Shown: piece after piece, positions 32,710 through 43,094 of the stretch
How the letters are laid out: each line of letters opens with the position of its first letter
Position numbering within the stretch: position 1 is the first letter of the stretch
Position numbers and translations under genes: made by a program
NCBI GenBank assembly: GCA_030220185.1
Contig: JASPKZ010009711.1
Coordinates: 99,776 to 163,775, forward strand
Source of the DNA: Diploptera punctata
Taxonomy: Eukaryota; Arthropoda; Insecta; Blattodea; Blaberidae
DNA length: 64,000 nucleotides
Direction of reading: 5' to 3'
Notes under the pieces: generated by a model
The model's input: the letters and a program-made list of their open reading frames with translations, nothing else
What the model was told of the DNA's origin: nothing
The model's database searches: none

Positions 32710-33130
32710 TTCCCCTTAATTAAAGTTCTCCATCGTTCTGTCATCTGCGTCTTCATCTGTTACACCAAATTTCCACATTGAATTTTGAATGTTGTTCTTC
32801 CAGGTATCTACCTCTGTGATTGACACATGTGGATGTGAAGGGCCAGCAGCCGGCTGGTAAAAGGGCAACCGCTGAAAAGTGGAAAGACCCTCAATCGGTT
32901 CTTCCAGGTTGTTCTTGGTCTTCCTTTTCTGTTCCATCTTTCAATTTTCCATGCATATACGACCTTTGGTATTCTTCCATCCTGCATTTTTCTTACGTGT
33001 TCGAACTATTTTAGCCTTCTGTGTTCAATCTCATCCATTATATTTCTTTCTGCATTCATTCATTTTCTAACTTCTGTATTTCCAATTTTTTCCAGTCGAG
33101 ATTTTCTGGCAGCTCTTCTCCAAAAATCCA
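32710..33130 (-). pseudogene. LINE RT C-terminal fragment, split by a SINE piece
   Basis: Minus strand, from about 33130 leftward: RRAARKSRLEKIGNTEVRK, HRRLK, FEHVRKMQDGRIPKVVYAWK, RKGRPRTTWKN; then, after a 92-bp insert, NNIQNSMWKFGVTDEDADDR. This is a typical LINE terminus with a GRPRTTW box. Confidence 0.78.
32806..32897 (+). repeat. Truncated SINE S4 insertion with 12-bp TSD
   Basis: A 92-bp insert carrying ACACATGTGGATGTGA, the conserved S4 block, flanked by GTTCTTCCAGGT at 32794-32805 and 32898-32909. It interrupts the LINE coding remnant at its TWKN codons. Confidence 0.75.
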
Positions 33131-33229
33131 ACTCATTTATTAATGTAAATCTCTTAAGGTTAAGTTATAACCAAAACCACTAATTCTGCATTACTGTTTA
33201 ATTTTGATTATTGGTGGAAGGTCCATTAT

Positions 33230-33380
33230 TATGGACTAGTTACACTAATTTTGTGTCGGACGCAGCGGATTCGGGTTAGATTTCTGGTCGTAACAAGTTT
33301 CTAGAGTATTTCTGAGGTTTTTCCGCACTCATAAGACAAATTGTACTGCGACAGAATTAAGTACTCGTATAAATTCTCCC
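33230..33380 (+). repeat. SINE S1, decayed head and body
   Basis: GTGTCGGACGCAGCGGATTC, then TTCTGGTCGTAACAAGTTTC and a TCTGAGGTTTTTCCGCACTC block with TAAGACAAAT correspond to S1 head and body. It is strongly diverged and box B is degraded. Confidence 0.6.
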
Positions 33381-33870
33381 TTGTGTAAAAAAAAATCGTC
33401 TTTTTGAAAGACGTAAAAATGTTACCTTTGTAATTCTCAATGATTATATACAGGACTTCCTTTAGTTATAATCTTGAATATGAAATTACGTTTGAGCAAA
33501 TATGTATTAATAAATGTCGGGATATGGCTATATCATTAAAACACTATAAATAAACCCAAATAAAAGTAAACATGTCAGGTACATAATTTGATCATCGAAA
33601 TCATCCACAGCATTTCTTTCCTATTTTCGCGTGAATGTAATAGTAATTGATGTGTCTTGTATCAAATGTTTCGAGTGACCTCGACATTGAACGGATTACT
33701 TATCCATGGAGACCCTCCATGTTTGTGGGGGGAAAAAAGTATGTATGTGATCCAGAGTTAAAAATCCTCTCGCAACAGTTCGTCACCCTGTTAAGTGCCT
33801 TGGGACAAGTAAAGGTGGGTTAAAGGGAGATATTAAGCTGATAGAGAGACAAAAAGAAAAGTATAGGTAG
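33381..33870. other. No recognisable feature
   Basis: Nothing recognised. A moderately GC-rich piece near 33690-33850 may be a repeat. Confidence 0.4.
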
Positions 33871-34470
33871 GAGATAACTAACTCAATGGCTCTATCGAAC
33901 CCGTAGGTTCATGTCACGCGGACATAAGCTCTCCATACATCCTTCTCTTGAGCTAATGTTTTCCAGTCATCCCCTTTATAATCTACTTCCCTTGAATCAT
34001 GTATAATGTTATTCTCCCACTTCATTCTTGTTCTACCAACAGGGCGTTTTCCTTCTGGTTTTCCTACAAGAAGTTTCCATGCACCTCTTTCATTCCCCAT
34101 ACGTGTCACATGTCCTGCCTATTGCTGTCTACGAGACTTAATTGTTCTTATTATATGTCTTCCTATACTAATCATGTTGTTCACTATTACGTACTTTTCT
34201 TCATTCATCTGTCTGTTCATCTCTTTTTGCTCAACAATTTTCCCAAGAACTGTATTCCCAATACTGATAATCTCCTTTCCCCCCTTAAAGTAAGAGTCCA
34301 TGTTTCGCATCCATATAACTGGTAGAATTATAGTTTTATATATTCTCAGTTTAACGTTTTTTTTAAGGAGTTGGGACGACAAGAGTCTCTGTAATGCTAA
34401 ATAGCATGCATTTCCAGAGTTGAGCCTATGTTTAATTTCTTTGGGCATCTCATTCCTATTTGTGATTATT
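33871..34470 (-). mobile_element. RTE-like LINE, 3' fragment
   Basis: Reverse copy from the CTATCGAACCCGTAGG end (about 33893) up to the region coding NRNEMPKEIKHRLN (34448). Readable minus-strand pieces: NSGNACYLALQRLL, KTIILPV, MTRMGNERGAWKLLVGKPEG, GRTRMKWENN. Flanking TAGGTAG at 33864-33870 and 34471-34477 may be a short target duplication. Confidence 0.88.
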
Positions 34471-34479
34471 TAGGTAGAC

Positions 34480-34850
34480 TTCTTCTTAATCTTCTTCTAC
34501 TTCATGAAATTAGGTTTCTTGACCTGCTTTTCACATCATGTGGGATTTAATGAATCTTCTCATCTAGTAAATTGGCGTCCAACACTTCCATGTCCTGTTA
34601 GTTTGTACTTTAGTAACAGTTGAGGGATTCTATCTGTAGGTATTCTTATGTATGTTTATACCAGTTGTTTCTCACACTGTCAATTATATTTGTTAAATTA
34701 AAAATATTTAAGTCTTTCCTAATTTCTTCATTTCTATTTTTTGTCCAAAATTTTCACAGCTGCTTCTGAACGTAAGAACTTCATTTCTGCAGTTTCTATT
34801 TTTCTTCTGTCTGAACGGTTAAGAGTCCAGTTTTCCACTTGCATATGTTA
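34480..34850 (-). pseudogene. LINE C-terminal fragment ('IAGYQRT'-type)
   Basis: Minus-strand remnants: QTEEK, DKNRNEEIRKDLNIFNLTN, SVRNNWYKHT, IPTDRIPQLL-like residues, GHGSVGRQFT-like, then a 3' end GAAGAAGATTAAGAAGAAG. The ENxxIRxxLNIFNLxxxIxxxRxxWxxH pattern is that of the LINE family at 44702-45000. Many stops. Confidence 0.6.
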
Positions 34851-35460
34851 AATATATGTAGGCCTAAGAGATAATAGATAATTAACATAAAATTTAAATC
34901 GAGGATAATATAAATAATGAGTCATTTTACTCTTATCACCAAATGTTTTAGACGATTAACTCTCTTACACAATATAAACTTAAAGTAATTAAGTTGTTAG
35001 AGTACATTGTGATGAAGTTAAATTAATTTTTGTACCTTGTAATCTCATCACATTCAAAAAAACATATTTCTACTGCCGTGACTAAGAGTGATTAAAAGTT
35101 TTCCTATAACATTCTCTCTCATTATTCAGGATTTTCTTCCATTTCTGAAGATTTTTATTCATATAATTTTCAAAAAATACCTTTGAGTAAACTGCTCTAA
35201 TGCATATGACTCATTCCAATGTAATGTAGCCATGCTGTTATCTACATACTTTTCATTTCGTATGACTTAATTGTGGGATTTGAAACAATTTTAAATATTT
35301 TTTTGTCTCGGGTAAATGTGCTCCCATATCCATAAATCTATATTTTATCTTCTCTGCTCTAATGTTAGGGCTTATATAATTGATATCCGACTGATTGCTT
35401 TCGTTACAAAATTAAAGAAAAATACATAAAAATATAATAGTTTGAGTTCAGTAAAAAATT
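34851..35460. other. No recognisable feature
   Basis: AT-rich; nothing recognised. Confidence 0.5.
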
Positions 35461-36600
35461 CAAAATTGCTTCTAATCCTGCATGTAGGACCGATACTTTA
35501 CTTTTGATACCACAGCACAGGACATGTCTATACTCTAAATCTTACGCAATATCTGTGACTGGAGCATGGAACTCACTTTCCAGTCATGTCAGGGACTTTC
35601 AATCGCTATCATTATTTAAATACAAATTAACTGATATCTTAAGTTGTACACAATGAAAACATTAATTGCATAACAACTATATACAGCATTGAATGCAGGC
35701 TTTCACGGCCGGTAATCGTAATGTTGAGTGATTCCGGGTTATGTGGCCGTGGTCCATAGTTGGTGTTGATACCAGACGGTTTCGCCCTCAACTGCGGGAG
35801 GGCATCTTCAGTGGCGAGTGCTTCTATGCGTGTTTCCTGGTCGGAAGATCTACTTAGAATGAGCGCTGTGGACGTAGAGGACGTTGTATTAGTGGGGGGT
35901 GCAGGGTGAGTGGGCGTGGTTCTTGCTGATTGGCTAATAGTCGTCTCCTTGTTGTCACTGGTGTTAATGCATTTATTTTCTAGTGTATGAAACCAGGCCT
36001 TAGACAGTTTGATACCTTCTTCTTTTCTGTTAATAGGTATCAAACTGTCTAAGGCCTGGTTTCATACACTAGAAAATAAATGCATTAACACCAGTGACAA
36101 CAAGGAGACGACTATTAGCCAATCAGCAAGAACCACGCCCACTCACCCTGCACCCCCCACTAATACAACGTCCTCTACGTCCACAGCGCTCATTCTAAGT
36201 AGATCTTCCGACCAGGAAACACGCATAGAAGCACTCGCCACTGAAGATGCCCTCCGCAGTTGAGGGCGAAACGTCTGGTATCAACACCAACTATGGACCA
36301 CGGCCACATAACCCGGAATCACTCAACATTATATACAGCATTCTATAAATAATCATCTAGGAAGCTACTTACTTTATTTTATATCATTTTAATGTTATTA
36401 TTTTCCATGTTTTTGTTAGTATTAGCTAGCATTAGATCACGCCATCATTGTATTTTGTTTAGTCTATATTTTAATATCTTAAAATTGTAATATGTATGTA
36501 ATTTTTGTATAATTCTACTATTCGCTGGTTGAGTGGAAGAGAAGGCCTTATGGCCTTAACTCTGCCAGCTAAAATAAAGTATTATTATTATTGTTATTAT
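35461..36600 (+). mobile_element. Jockey/CR1-like LINE 3' end, interrupted
   Basis: 5'-truncated LINE. The last codons at about 35560-35640 read TGAWNSLSSHVRDFQSLSLF (with stops), matching the intact frame at 53883-54443. The 3' UTR resumes after the Penelope-like insertion (36343) and ends CTGGTTGAGTGGAAGAGAAG...CTCTGCCAGCTAAAATAAAG plus the ATT/GTT tail to 36860. Confidence 0.82.
35691..36329. mobile_element. Penelope-like 3' end as fold-back palindrome, with TSD
   Basis: A 639-bp insert flanked by the 13-bp duplication TATATACAGCATT (35678-35690 and 36330-36342). It is a near-perfect palindrome: arms of about 300 bp, loop 36017-36035 (TTCTTCTTTTCTGTTAATA), and only two 1-bp indels noticed between arms. 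Each arm carries GAAGATGCCCTCC and GAGGGCGAAACG, the 'tgaagatg...cGAAACGt' motif seen near Penelope-like 3' ends (from memory). The left arm has 30 extra bp (GAATGCAGGC...). Frames on both strands (NTTSSTSTALILSRSSDQE) mirror each other. Confidence 0.8.
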
Positions 36601-36635
36601 TGTTGTTGTTTTTGTTGTTGTTGTTATTATTATTG

Positions 36636-36670
<35 letters not shown>

Positions 36671-36862
36671 CTATTGTATTATTCTATTGTTATTATTATT
36701 ATTATTACTATTGTTATTATTATTATTACTATTACTATTGTTGTTATTATTATTGTTGTTGTTATTATTGTTGTTGTTATTATTGTTATTGTTGTTATTA
36801 TTGTTATTATTATTGTTATTATTGTTATTACTATTATTATTATTATTATTATTATTATAAAG
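36580..36862. repeat. (ATT)n/(GTT)n microsatellite tail
   Basis: A 280-bp ATT array with many GTT variants, continuous with the 3' end of the preceding LINE. The poly-L and poly-Y frames are artefacts. Confidence 0.95.
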
Positions 36863-36939
36863 CTTAAGAGATACAAAATTTAAATATATATATATATATT
36901 TATATATATATATATATATGTAGGCCCATAGCCTATATA

Positions 36940-37145
36940 AAATTTCGAGTCCTAGTGGGATCAGGATTTTTAAACTGACTCAAATCTTCTGACGGCACTA
37001 TGGTCCTGGGGTCGACACAGCCTCTAACTGAAATGATTACCAACTATTGTTCTGGAAAAAAGGCGGCCGTCACGCAGGGCTGACATTAAGTGCCGATTGT
37101 CTAGAAAAAGTAGGAACCTCCTACTACCCCCAAGGACCTCCTAAG
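36940..37145 (+). repeat. SINE S3, diverged
   Basis: Box-B-like TTCGAGTCC at the start, then AAACTGACTCAAATCTTCTG, CAGCCTCTAACTGAAATGAT, GGCGGCCGTCACGCAGGGCT and GTGCCGATTGTCTAGAAAAA. The head is missing. Confidence 0.82.
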
Positions 37146-37318
37146 ATTTTGTATGTAGCAAAAAATTCAGAATTACTTTAAATCCTGCATTTAGGACCAA
37201 TAAAGCATAAGAAATGAGAACTTTTAAATAAAACACGGTGTTCGTTACGATGGAATGAGCCGTAATTTATAAATAAATATATGTATGGTTCACATTTTCC
37301 CTTTTCTCTGTCTAGGAA

Positions 37319-38184
37319 TTATATCCCATTGCCTATGGTATGGGCATTCACGTTTGGTCGAGGGTGTGTAGATGCTTTTGTTTTAAATGGCAAACGCCAA
37401 TATAAGTGGGTCAATACTAGTCACATCTCTAAGACTATTGAACTCATGTCCAAAAATGGCAGTCAATGACCAATCAAATTTCAATGAATTTTGATTTACA
37501 ACCAATCATAGTAGTTTTTCACCTCGATTTTATCAGTTTAATTTTATCATATTAAAATCAAGCTCCTCCTTTTTAACATTCTGAATAGTTCAGATCATTA
37601 TTTTGCAGTGACTGACTCTCTAAGAAATACGGCTAAGATTGTATATATAGTGCACGAATATAAACAGATACTGCTTGCGGGATATAATAGAAACACATTC
37701 GTAGTAAATGCCACAATAAAAAGAAACCACTGTTTGCACTTTCTTAAACTTATTATTTCCCAAGTATTTACGTTCCATAACAATATAATTTACATCATAG
37801 GACATCAGAAATTAATTAATAACCTATAATGTTGGTTATAAACAGTTTGATACGTTTCATTTTTTCTCTACTAGGGTGCATTCTTACAATTATGCGATCC
37901 TTTGGCAATAAATAATATGATCTGGTTGCAGTGATGAACTAATGAACCATAACAAACGTTTCTCATTTATTATCAAACATCGCCGTTTACCTTAAATATA
38001 TCAATATTTTAAAATAACTATACTTAAATAATGATTTGTGAGTAAACAGCATAATTTTATTCCTTAAATTAGTCCTTACAAATGCCACTCTTGATTTCCA
38101 AATTATCTAGATAAATTCACTCCTCACTTCGTGAATCTTGAATGTATCGATAATTTGGAAATCACTCGTGGCATTACTTATGTT
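37319..38184 (+). repeat. Rep-A repeat copy c (longest)
   Basis: Starts at about ATTATATCCCATTGCCTATG, runs through CAAACGCCAATATAAGTGGG, CAATGACCAATCAAATTTCA, ACTAGGGTGCATTCTTACAA and CATCGCCGTTTACC, and ends in the hairpin at 38081-38178. This copy and 40078-40200 show sequence left of that in the other copies. Confidence 0.88.
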
Positions 38185-38519
38185 CAAATATATTATTCAT
38201 CCAAGTGTTTTGTGCAGGCGGAAAATACATTAACTGACAAACTATCTCTCTTTCTCTTCCTTACTATTCTGCCACTTCCTGTCCTTTGTATGTTGTTTGA
38301 TTGGCAGGTAAAGAGCTGACAAATACTATGTATTTTAATGATCCGTCGTTCTGCGCGGTCAGTGGCAGAATGACTAACTTGACAACCCTGTTACTTTTGG
38401 GGTTACGTCTAGGAATGAGCTGTCTCTTCCTTGCCTTTCTTATTCCATGTTGCCACTTGTGATTTATTGTGAGCCTGGTAACAGAGAGAAGACAAATATT
38501 GTGATTTTAAATGACCCGA
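38185..38519. other. No recognisable feature
   Basis: Nothing recognised. Confidence 0.5.
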
Positions 38520-39770
38520 CCAAAGATTAACAACTATAGTAGATGCAATAATATCAGAAGAGCAGACAGGATTTAGGAAAGGAAGAAACTGCACAGACAA
38601 CGTATTCACTTTAAAACAAATAATAGAGAAGCGAAGAGAATTCAACTTAGAGACGCACGTCCTCTTTATAGATTATAAGAAGGCCTTTGATAAAGTGTCT
38701 AGACCAACATTATGGAACATATTAAGTGAAAAAGGAATTTCACTACACTTGATAGCATGAATTAAGAAAATGTATGAGAAAACAAAAATAAAAATAAATC
38801 AAAGGGAACCAATACATATAACAGGAGGAGTTAGACAAGGTTATCCACTATCAACCACGCTTTTTAACATTTATTTCGACCATGATAAGATCATGGAAGC
38901 AAATGACGACTGGAGGAATTAACTTAGGAAATACAGTAATAAAAACAGTAGCCTTTGCAGATGACCAGGGTTTAATAGCAAAAACAGAAGACGAACTACA
39001 AATAATGCTATATAAACTAAATTAAATATAAAAAAAATACAACATGGAAATATCCTCACAAAAATAAAAAACAATGGCCTTCAAGGGTGCTCGTCCAGTT
39101 CGGACAAAGATAATATTAGGAAATGAACCAATAGAACAAGTAGTAACATATAACTTCCTAGGTTGCGAAATATCATACACAGCAGAAAGAGATATAAATA
39201 ACAAAATAAATAAGTTTAATTATATAACAGGTCCTAAAGGCACCCAGATGTGGGCAGACCTAGAAAGAGATGGGCTGAAGTCGGAACGGGTCAACAGACC
39301 TACGTCCATGAATGCAGATGATGATGATATATAACAGGAACACTAAAAAGAACTTTGAAAAATAAAGCCAGGAAAGACTCTACAATGAAATTATACAAGA
39401 CAATGGCAGTGCCTATTATTACTTATGGATCCGAAACATAGACAGTGACAACGCAACAATCTGCCAGGATACAAGCTGCTGAAATGAGATTCCTCAGACC
39501 AATAGCAGGATATCAAAGAACAGACAAAAAACATAACACAGAAATAAGACAACAACTAAAAATAGAGGAATTAAACTGAACAATAGAGAAATGCAGAACT
39601 AACTGGAGAGAAGACTTGGCAAGGATGACTGAGAATAGAATACCAAAAGCAGCACACAACTATTCACCACGAGGAAGAAGAAGCTTGGGAAGACCAAGGA
39701 AAAGATGGAAAGAGCAACAATTTGGAGCAGGAACAGGCTAGTAAATAAGCCTAAACCGTGAAGTAGAAGA
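38520..39770 (+). pseudogene. LINE RT and C-terminus ('IAGYQRT' family)
   Basis: Broken non-LTR RT missing its 5' part. In order: SEEQTGFRKGRNCTDNVFTL, motif A HVLFIDYKKAFDKVSRPTLW (about 38660), ITGGVRQGYPLSTTLFNIYF, the AFADD-like catalytic box region (about 38955, changed by indels), the YNFLGCEISYTAERDINNKI frame at 39074, then TMAVPIITYGSET, RFLRPIAGYQRTDKK, MTENRIPKAAHNYSPRGRR, GRPRKRWKEQQFGAG and a 3' end AAACCGTGAAGTAGAAGAAG. Stops and frameshifts are frequent. A 97-bp insertion interrupts it at 39231-39327. Confidence 0.87.
39231..39327 (+). mobile_element. 97-bp 5'-truncated LINE end with 10-bp TSD
   Basis: An insert within the older LINE, flanked by TATATAACAG (39221-39230 and 39328-39337). 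It codes the last residues of another LINE (DLERDGLKSERVNRPTSMNA) followed by a (GAT)n tail. The GAT tail and perfect duplication show a target-primed insertion cut short after about 80 bp. Confidence 0.88.
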
Positions 39771-40077
39771 AGAAGGTGAAATTATGCGACCTCTTGAGCG
39801 TTCCGTGCTTAAATGACTAATTTGAAAACCATGTTAAGATCTTTCACATGTGTTTAGAGATTCTCCCCCCACATTTGAAGTTGAAAAATTTCAATACGTG
39901 ATTGGATGTACAGTTTTCTCCTACATCCCTTCCACAGATTCGATAGATCGGCGACACTAGCGCTAAAACTCTTCCCCTCCGCCCGTGAACAGTTAACTTG
40001 GATGTGTAATACACTCTACATAGGAATATTAAAGTTTAGTGCAGACAGAATGTACTATATAGATCTATTCTAATTCG
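39771..40077. other. No recognisable feature
   Basis: Nothing recognised. Confidence 0.5.
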
Positions 40078-40200
40078 GTTATATCCCATTGCCTAGGGTA
40101 GGGACATTCATGTTTAGACGAGAATATGTAGAAGCTTTTGTTTTAAGTGGCCAACGCCAATATAAGTAGGTTGATATTAATCACATCTCTAAGAGAAAAT
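40078..40200 (+). repeat. Rep-A repeat copy d (left part only)
   Basis: GTTATATCCCATTGCCTAGG, GTAGAAGCTTTTGTTTTAAG, CCAACGCCAATATAAGTAGG and ATCACATCTCTAAGA match the left end of the 37319 copy. It then diverges. Confidence 0.85.
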
Positions 40201-40617
40201 ATACATTCCGCATAGGAATATTAAAGATTACGGTAGATTATTATAGGCATTCTATATATTATTATTAGCATTCGTCTGGTGACTACGGAAAATCGAATAA
40301 ATATTAGTCGGATTCGCCCAAAACGTGAATTTAGCTTGGTAGGCTTAAAATTAGTCCTTCATTTTTATCACTGTGTCACTTTGCTCGATGATTTACCCTA
40401 TTAATATGTTATATCAATTACCTTTATTTATCTGGCAGAGAGAGATGTCAATCATATAATTGCTACTAGGATATAAGAGTGGGTATCAGCAGGGTGTGCA
40501 TTTTTATAACTAAGTATAGTCGTGTTTTGTTTTAATTTGTAATGAATTATGAAATGGTAATTAAAGATGAAATGGGAAATCTGAGAGCACAACTTATAAT
40601 ATATATATATATATATT
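40201..40617. other. No recognisable feature
   Basis: AT-rich, with an (AT)n run at about 40594-40616. Confidence 0.5.
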
Positions 40618-40990
40618 GCAAATGCCCTAGGCTGTCTTTCGATATTCCTGGTGTTCTCTCCTGGCATGGCGTACTTGTCACCCACTTCTGAGGTTGGGGC
40701 GCCTGAAAGGCGGGGGTACCTTGCCCGATGATACGATGGGTGATGATGATAGTGGTGCGCCAGGAGAGTCCCTAATCCTAAGCTTAATCTAAGATGAATA
40801 TGAATGATGATGATTGCGATGGCCATATGATTTCGGGGACCGTTTGGGCCTTAGAGTTTTCCTGACATTTGTCTTACAGGTGAGGAAAAATCCCGATAAA
40901 TACCTCGCCCAGAAAAACTGTCCCGACCGGGTATAGAACCCGGCCCGCTGCGTGACAAGGCAGCATGCTACCTCGAGACCACATCAGTGG
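40618..40990 (-). repeat. SINE S1 (head 1 + tail A), reverse
   Basis: The plus strand shows CACTTCTGAGGTTGGGGCGC, GTGCGCCAGGAGAGTCCC, GACATTTGTCTTACAGGTGA, GTCCCGACCGGGTATAGAAC and CTACCTCGAGACCACATCAG. Box B has a G-to-A type change in TTCGA. Confidence 0.88.
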
Positions 40991-41209
40991 AATCAACTTA
41001 TAATATTATATATATCATTTATTTCCTTACTGATAAAAATCATAAAAAATAATGTTTACCAGTACCAGCATTTAAGGATGGAAGTTCCAAAATACATGTC
41101 TTAAACGCTAACATCTGAACCTTTGCGCGAAGCATGCACAAATGTACCTATCATGAATTGAATGTTAAGGTTTTTAAACTAATAACCATTTAATCTATGT
41201 GAATATTTA

Positions 41210-41840
41210 TTTCAAGCACCTAGGAACAATAATCACAAATAGGAATGAGATGCACAAAGAAATTAAACATAAGCTCAATTCTGGAAATGCGTGCTATTAT
41301 GCATTACGGAGACTCTTGATGACTCAACTCCTTTCAAAAAACGTTAAACTGAAAATATATAAAACAATTATTCTACCAGTCATATTATATGGGTGCCAAA
41401 CGTGGACTCTTACTTTCAGGCAGGAAAGGAGATTACAAGTATTTGAGAATAAAGTACTTAGGAACAATTTTGGACCAAAGAGAGATGAACAGACAGGTGA
41501 ATGGAGAAGACTTACATAACAATGAACTACATGGTCTTTATAGCAAGCGCCAGATATAATAAGAACAGTTAAGTCTCGTAGAGTGCGATGGGCAGGACAT
41601 GTTGCACGTATGGGGAATGAAAGACTTGCATGGAAGCTTCTTGTAGGAAAACCAGAGGGAAAACGCCCAGTTGGTAGACGAAGAATGAGGTGGGAGAATA
41701 ACATTAACTATGAATTGAGGGAAGTAGATTATACAGGGAATGATTGGAAAGCATTAGCTCAGGATAGGGATGTATGGAAAGCTTATGTCCGCGCGGCCAT
41801 GAACCTACGGGTTCGATAGTGCCAGTGAGTGAGTAAGTAA
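41210..41840 (+). mobile_element. RTE-like LINE, 3' fragment with TSD
   Basis: Starts at TTTCAAGCACCTAGGAACAA (residues KHLGTIITNRNEMHKE) and runs through ILPVILYGCQTWTL, RRVRWAGHVARM-like (frameshift near 41510), GKPEGKRPVGRRRMRWENN and NLRVR, then the TAGTGCCAGTGAGTGAGTAA tail. Flanking GAATATTTA at 41201-41209 and 41841-41849 is the likely target duplication. Confidence 0.92.
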
Positions 41841-41925
41841 GAATATTTAATTAAGTTGTTCACTGTCAAGAAGATCCGGTCTAATGCGTACAAAAAATGA
41901 GAGGGTTTTTAATTTTTCTAATCAT

Positions 41926-42740
41926 TAGAGCCCGGATTTGTGTGCGAAATGCATGTTTTGTTTTACGCATTAAAAAGTATGCGGATATGATTTACATTTT
42001 AAGTGGCTCCTTCACAGACGATTTGAACGGTATTTGATAATGCATAGAAATGTATATTGTAGATTTTTAATGCATAAATGTATATTTCACTCCTAAAATG
42101 TGGTATAATTTTCCCTTCAGCTAATTGCTAGTAATTAATTAATTATTAATTAATATATTTTATAAAATTAATAAAGTTTCTGCAATCAATTGGATATAAG
42201 CGTAACATGTATATTTACATCTGTGTAAGAGGGGAATACCCGTGGGCCTCGAGAAATAATATTATGCAATTAAGATTAGGAACGAAACTAGGGAATCCCC
42301 ACGATCTGTCACAAGTCAAAACACATCCAACAAGTAAAAATCGCATTTGATAAGTTTAGTGAAGTATTAAATAAAAATTCTGGCTACAATAGAATTTGTG
42401 AAATTAGCAAAATGCTCTCTGGTTGATAGCGAAAAAACTAACCGAAGAGGAATTCACTGAAGAAGAACTGTGGTGTTTTTCACATGCACCTGTGACATCA
42501 CGTGATGTAAAAAGAACATTTTCATTGTATAAAACCTTCTTCACAGACAAATGAAGGAGCTTTACACAAGAAAACCTCATGGAAACATTCCTTATCTTCT
42601 GTAACAGCCAGAAATAAGGTAATATTACCCACAAAGCATTTTATTTTATTACAATCTATATTTTGCATATTTAGAATGCATATTATCTAAATGTTTCATG
42701 CATATTTATTAATTTATTTTGCATACAAATCCGGGCTCTA
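41926..42740 (+). mobile_element. Decayed hAT-like element
   Basis: An 815-bp segment with inverted termini TAGAGCCCGGATTTGT(G/A)TGC, flanked by 8-bp words CTAATCAT (41918-41925) and GTAATCAG (42741-42748) that agree at six positions. An 8-bp duplication and AGAGCCCGG-type ends fit hAT. The inside holds a transposase C-terminal scrap (42466-42613). Confidence 0.75.
42466..42613 (+). pseudogene. hAT-type transposase C-terminal scrap
   Basis: The frame reads EELWCFSHAPVTSRDVKRTF, then SLYKTFFTDK, a stop, then RSFTQENLMETFLIFCNSQ. This corresponds to the 'SxDVERSFSxYKxxLxDxR..F..ENL' C-terminal dimerisation region of hAT transposases (from memory). The conserved ERSFS is changed to KRTFS and a stop interrupts it. 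Confidence 0.7.
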
Positions 42741-42751
42741 GTAATCAGTGT

Positions 42752-42955
42752 CAATCCTAGTGATCCAGTGGTTACTACGCTCGGGGACGATGGGATTTTA
42801 AGGACGTAAGAATCCTGAGTATGACTTCCTTCGGAAGGGAATAAGTCCACAGTTCTTATACTCGGGAAAGAACTTCAATCCTAAAATTAGATGCCTCTGA
42901 GGAAAATGTGTCGTCTTTCTCGCCTAGATTTGAATTACGACGTTAATGATCCGAG
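42752..42955 (+). repeat. Possible SINE with tRNA-like head
   Basis: Begins CCTAGTGATCCAGTGGTTAC (box-A-like GATCCAGTGGTTACTACG), followed by GACTTCCTTCGGAAGGGAAT and GATGCCTCTGAGG. I see no clear box B or second copy in the window. Confidence 0.35.
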
Positions 42956-43094
42956 ATATTAATGAATGTCGATAGTAAAACACTAACTCTCATTCGTACA
43001 CCGAAGATGTTTATAGTGTTATGAAACGTCAAGCCATAATCCGTAATTAAGTAAAAGAAGTAAGTAAGTAAAATTTAAGCTAAATTAGACTAAA

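Noticed and set aside
36505..36883. Poly-Leu, Poly-Tyr and Poly-Ile frames
   Set aside because: Translation of ATT/GTT microsatellite; the same holds at 315, 19666, 20041, 32347 and 32429.
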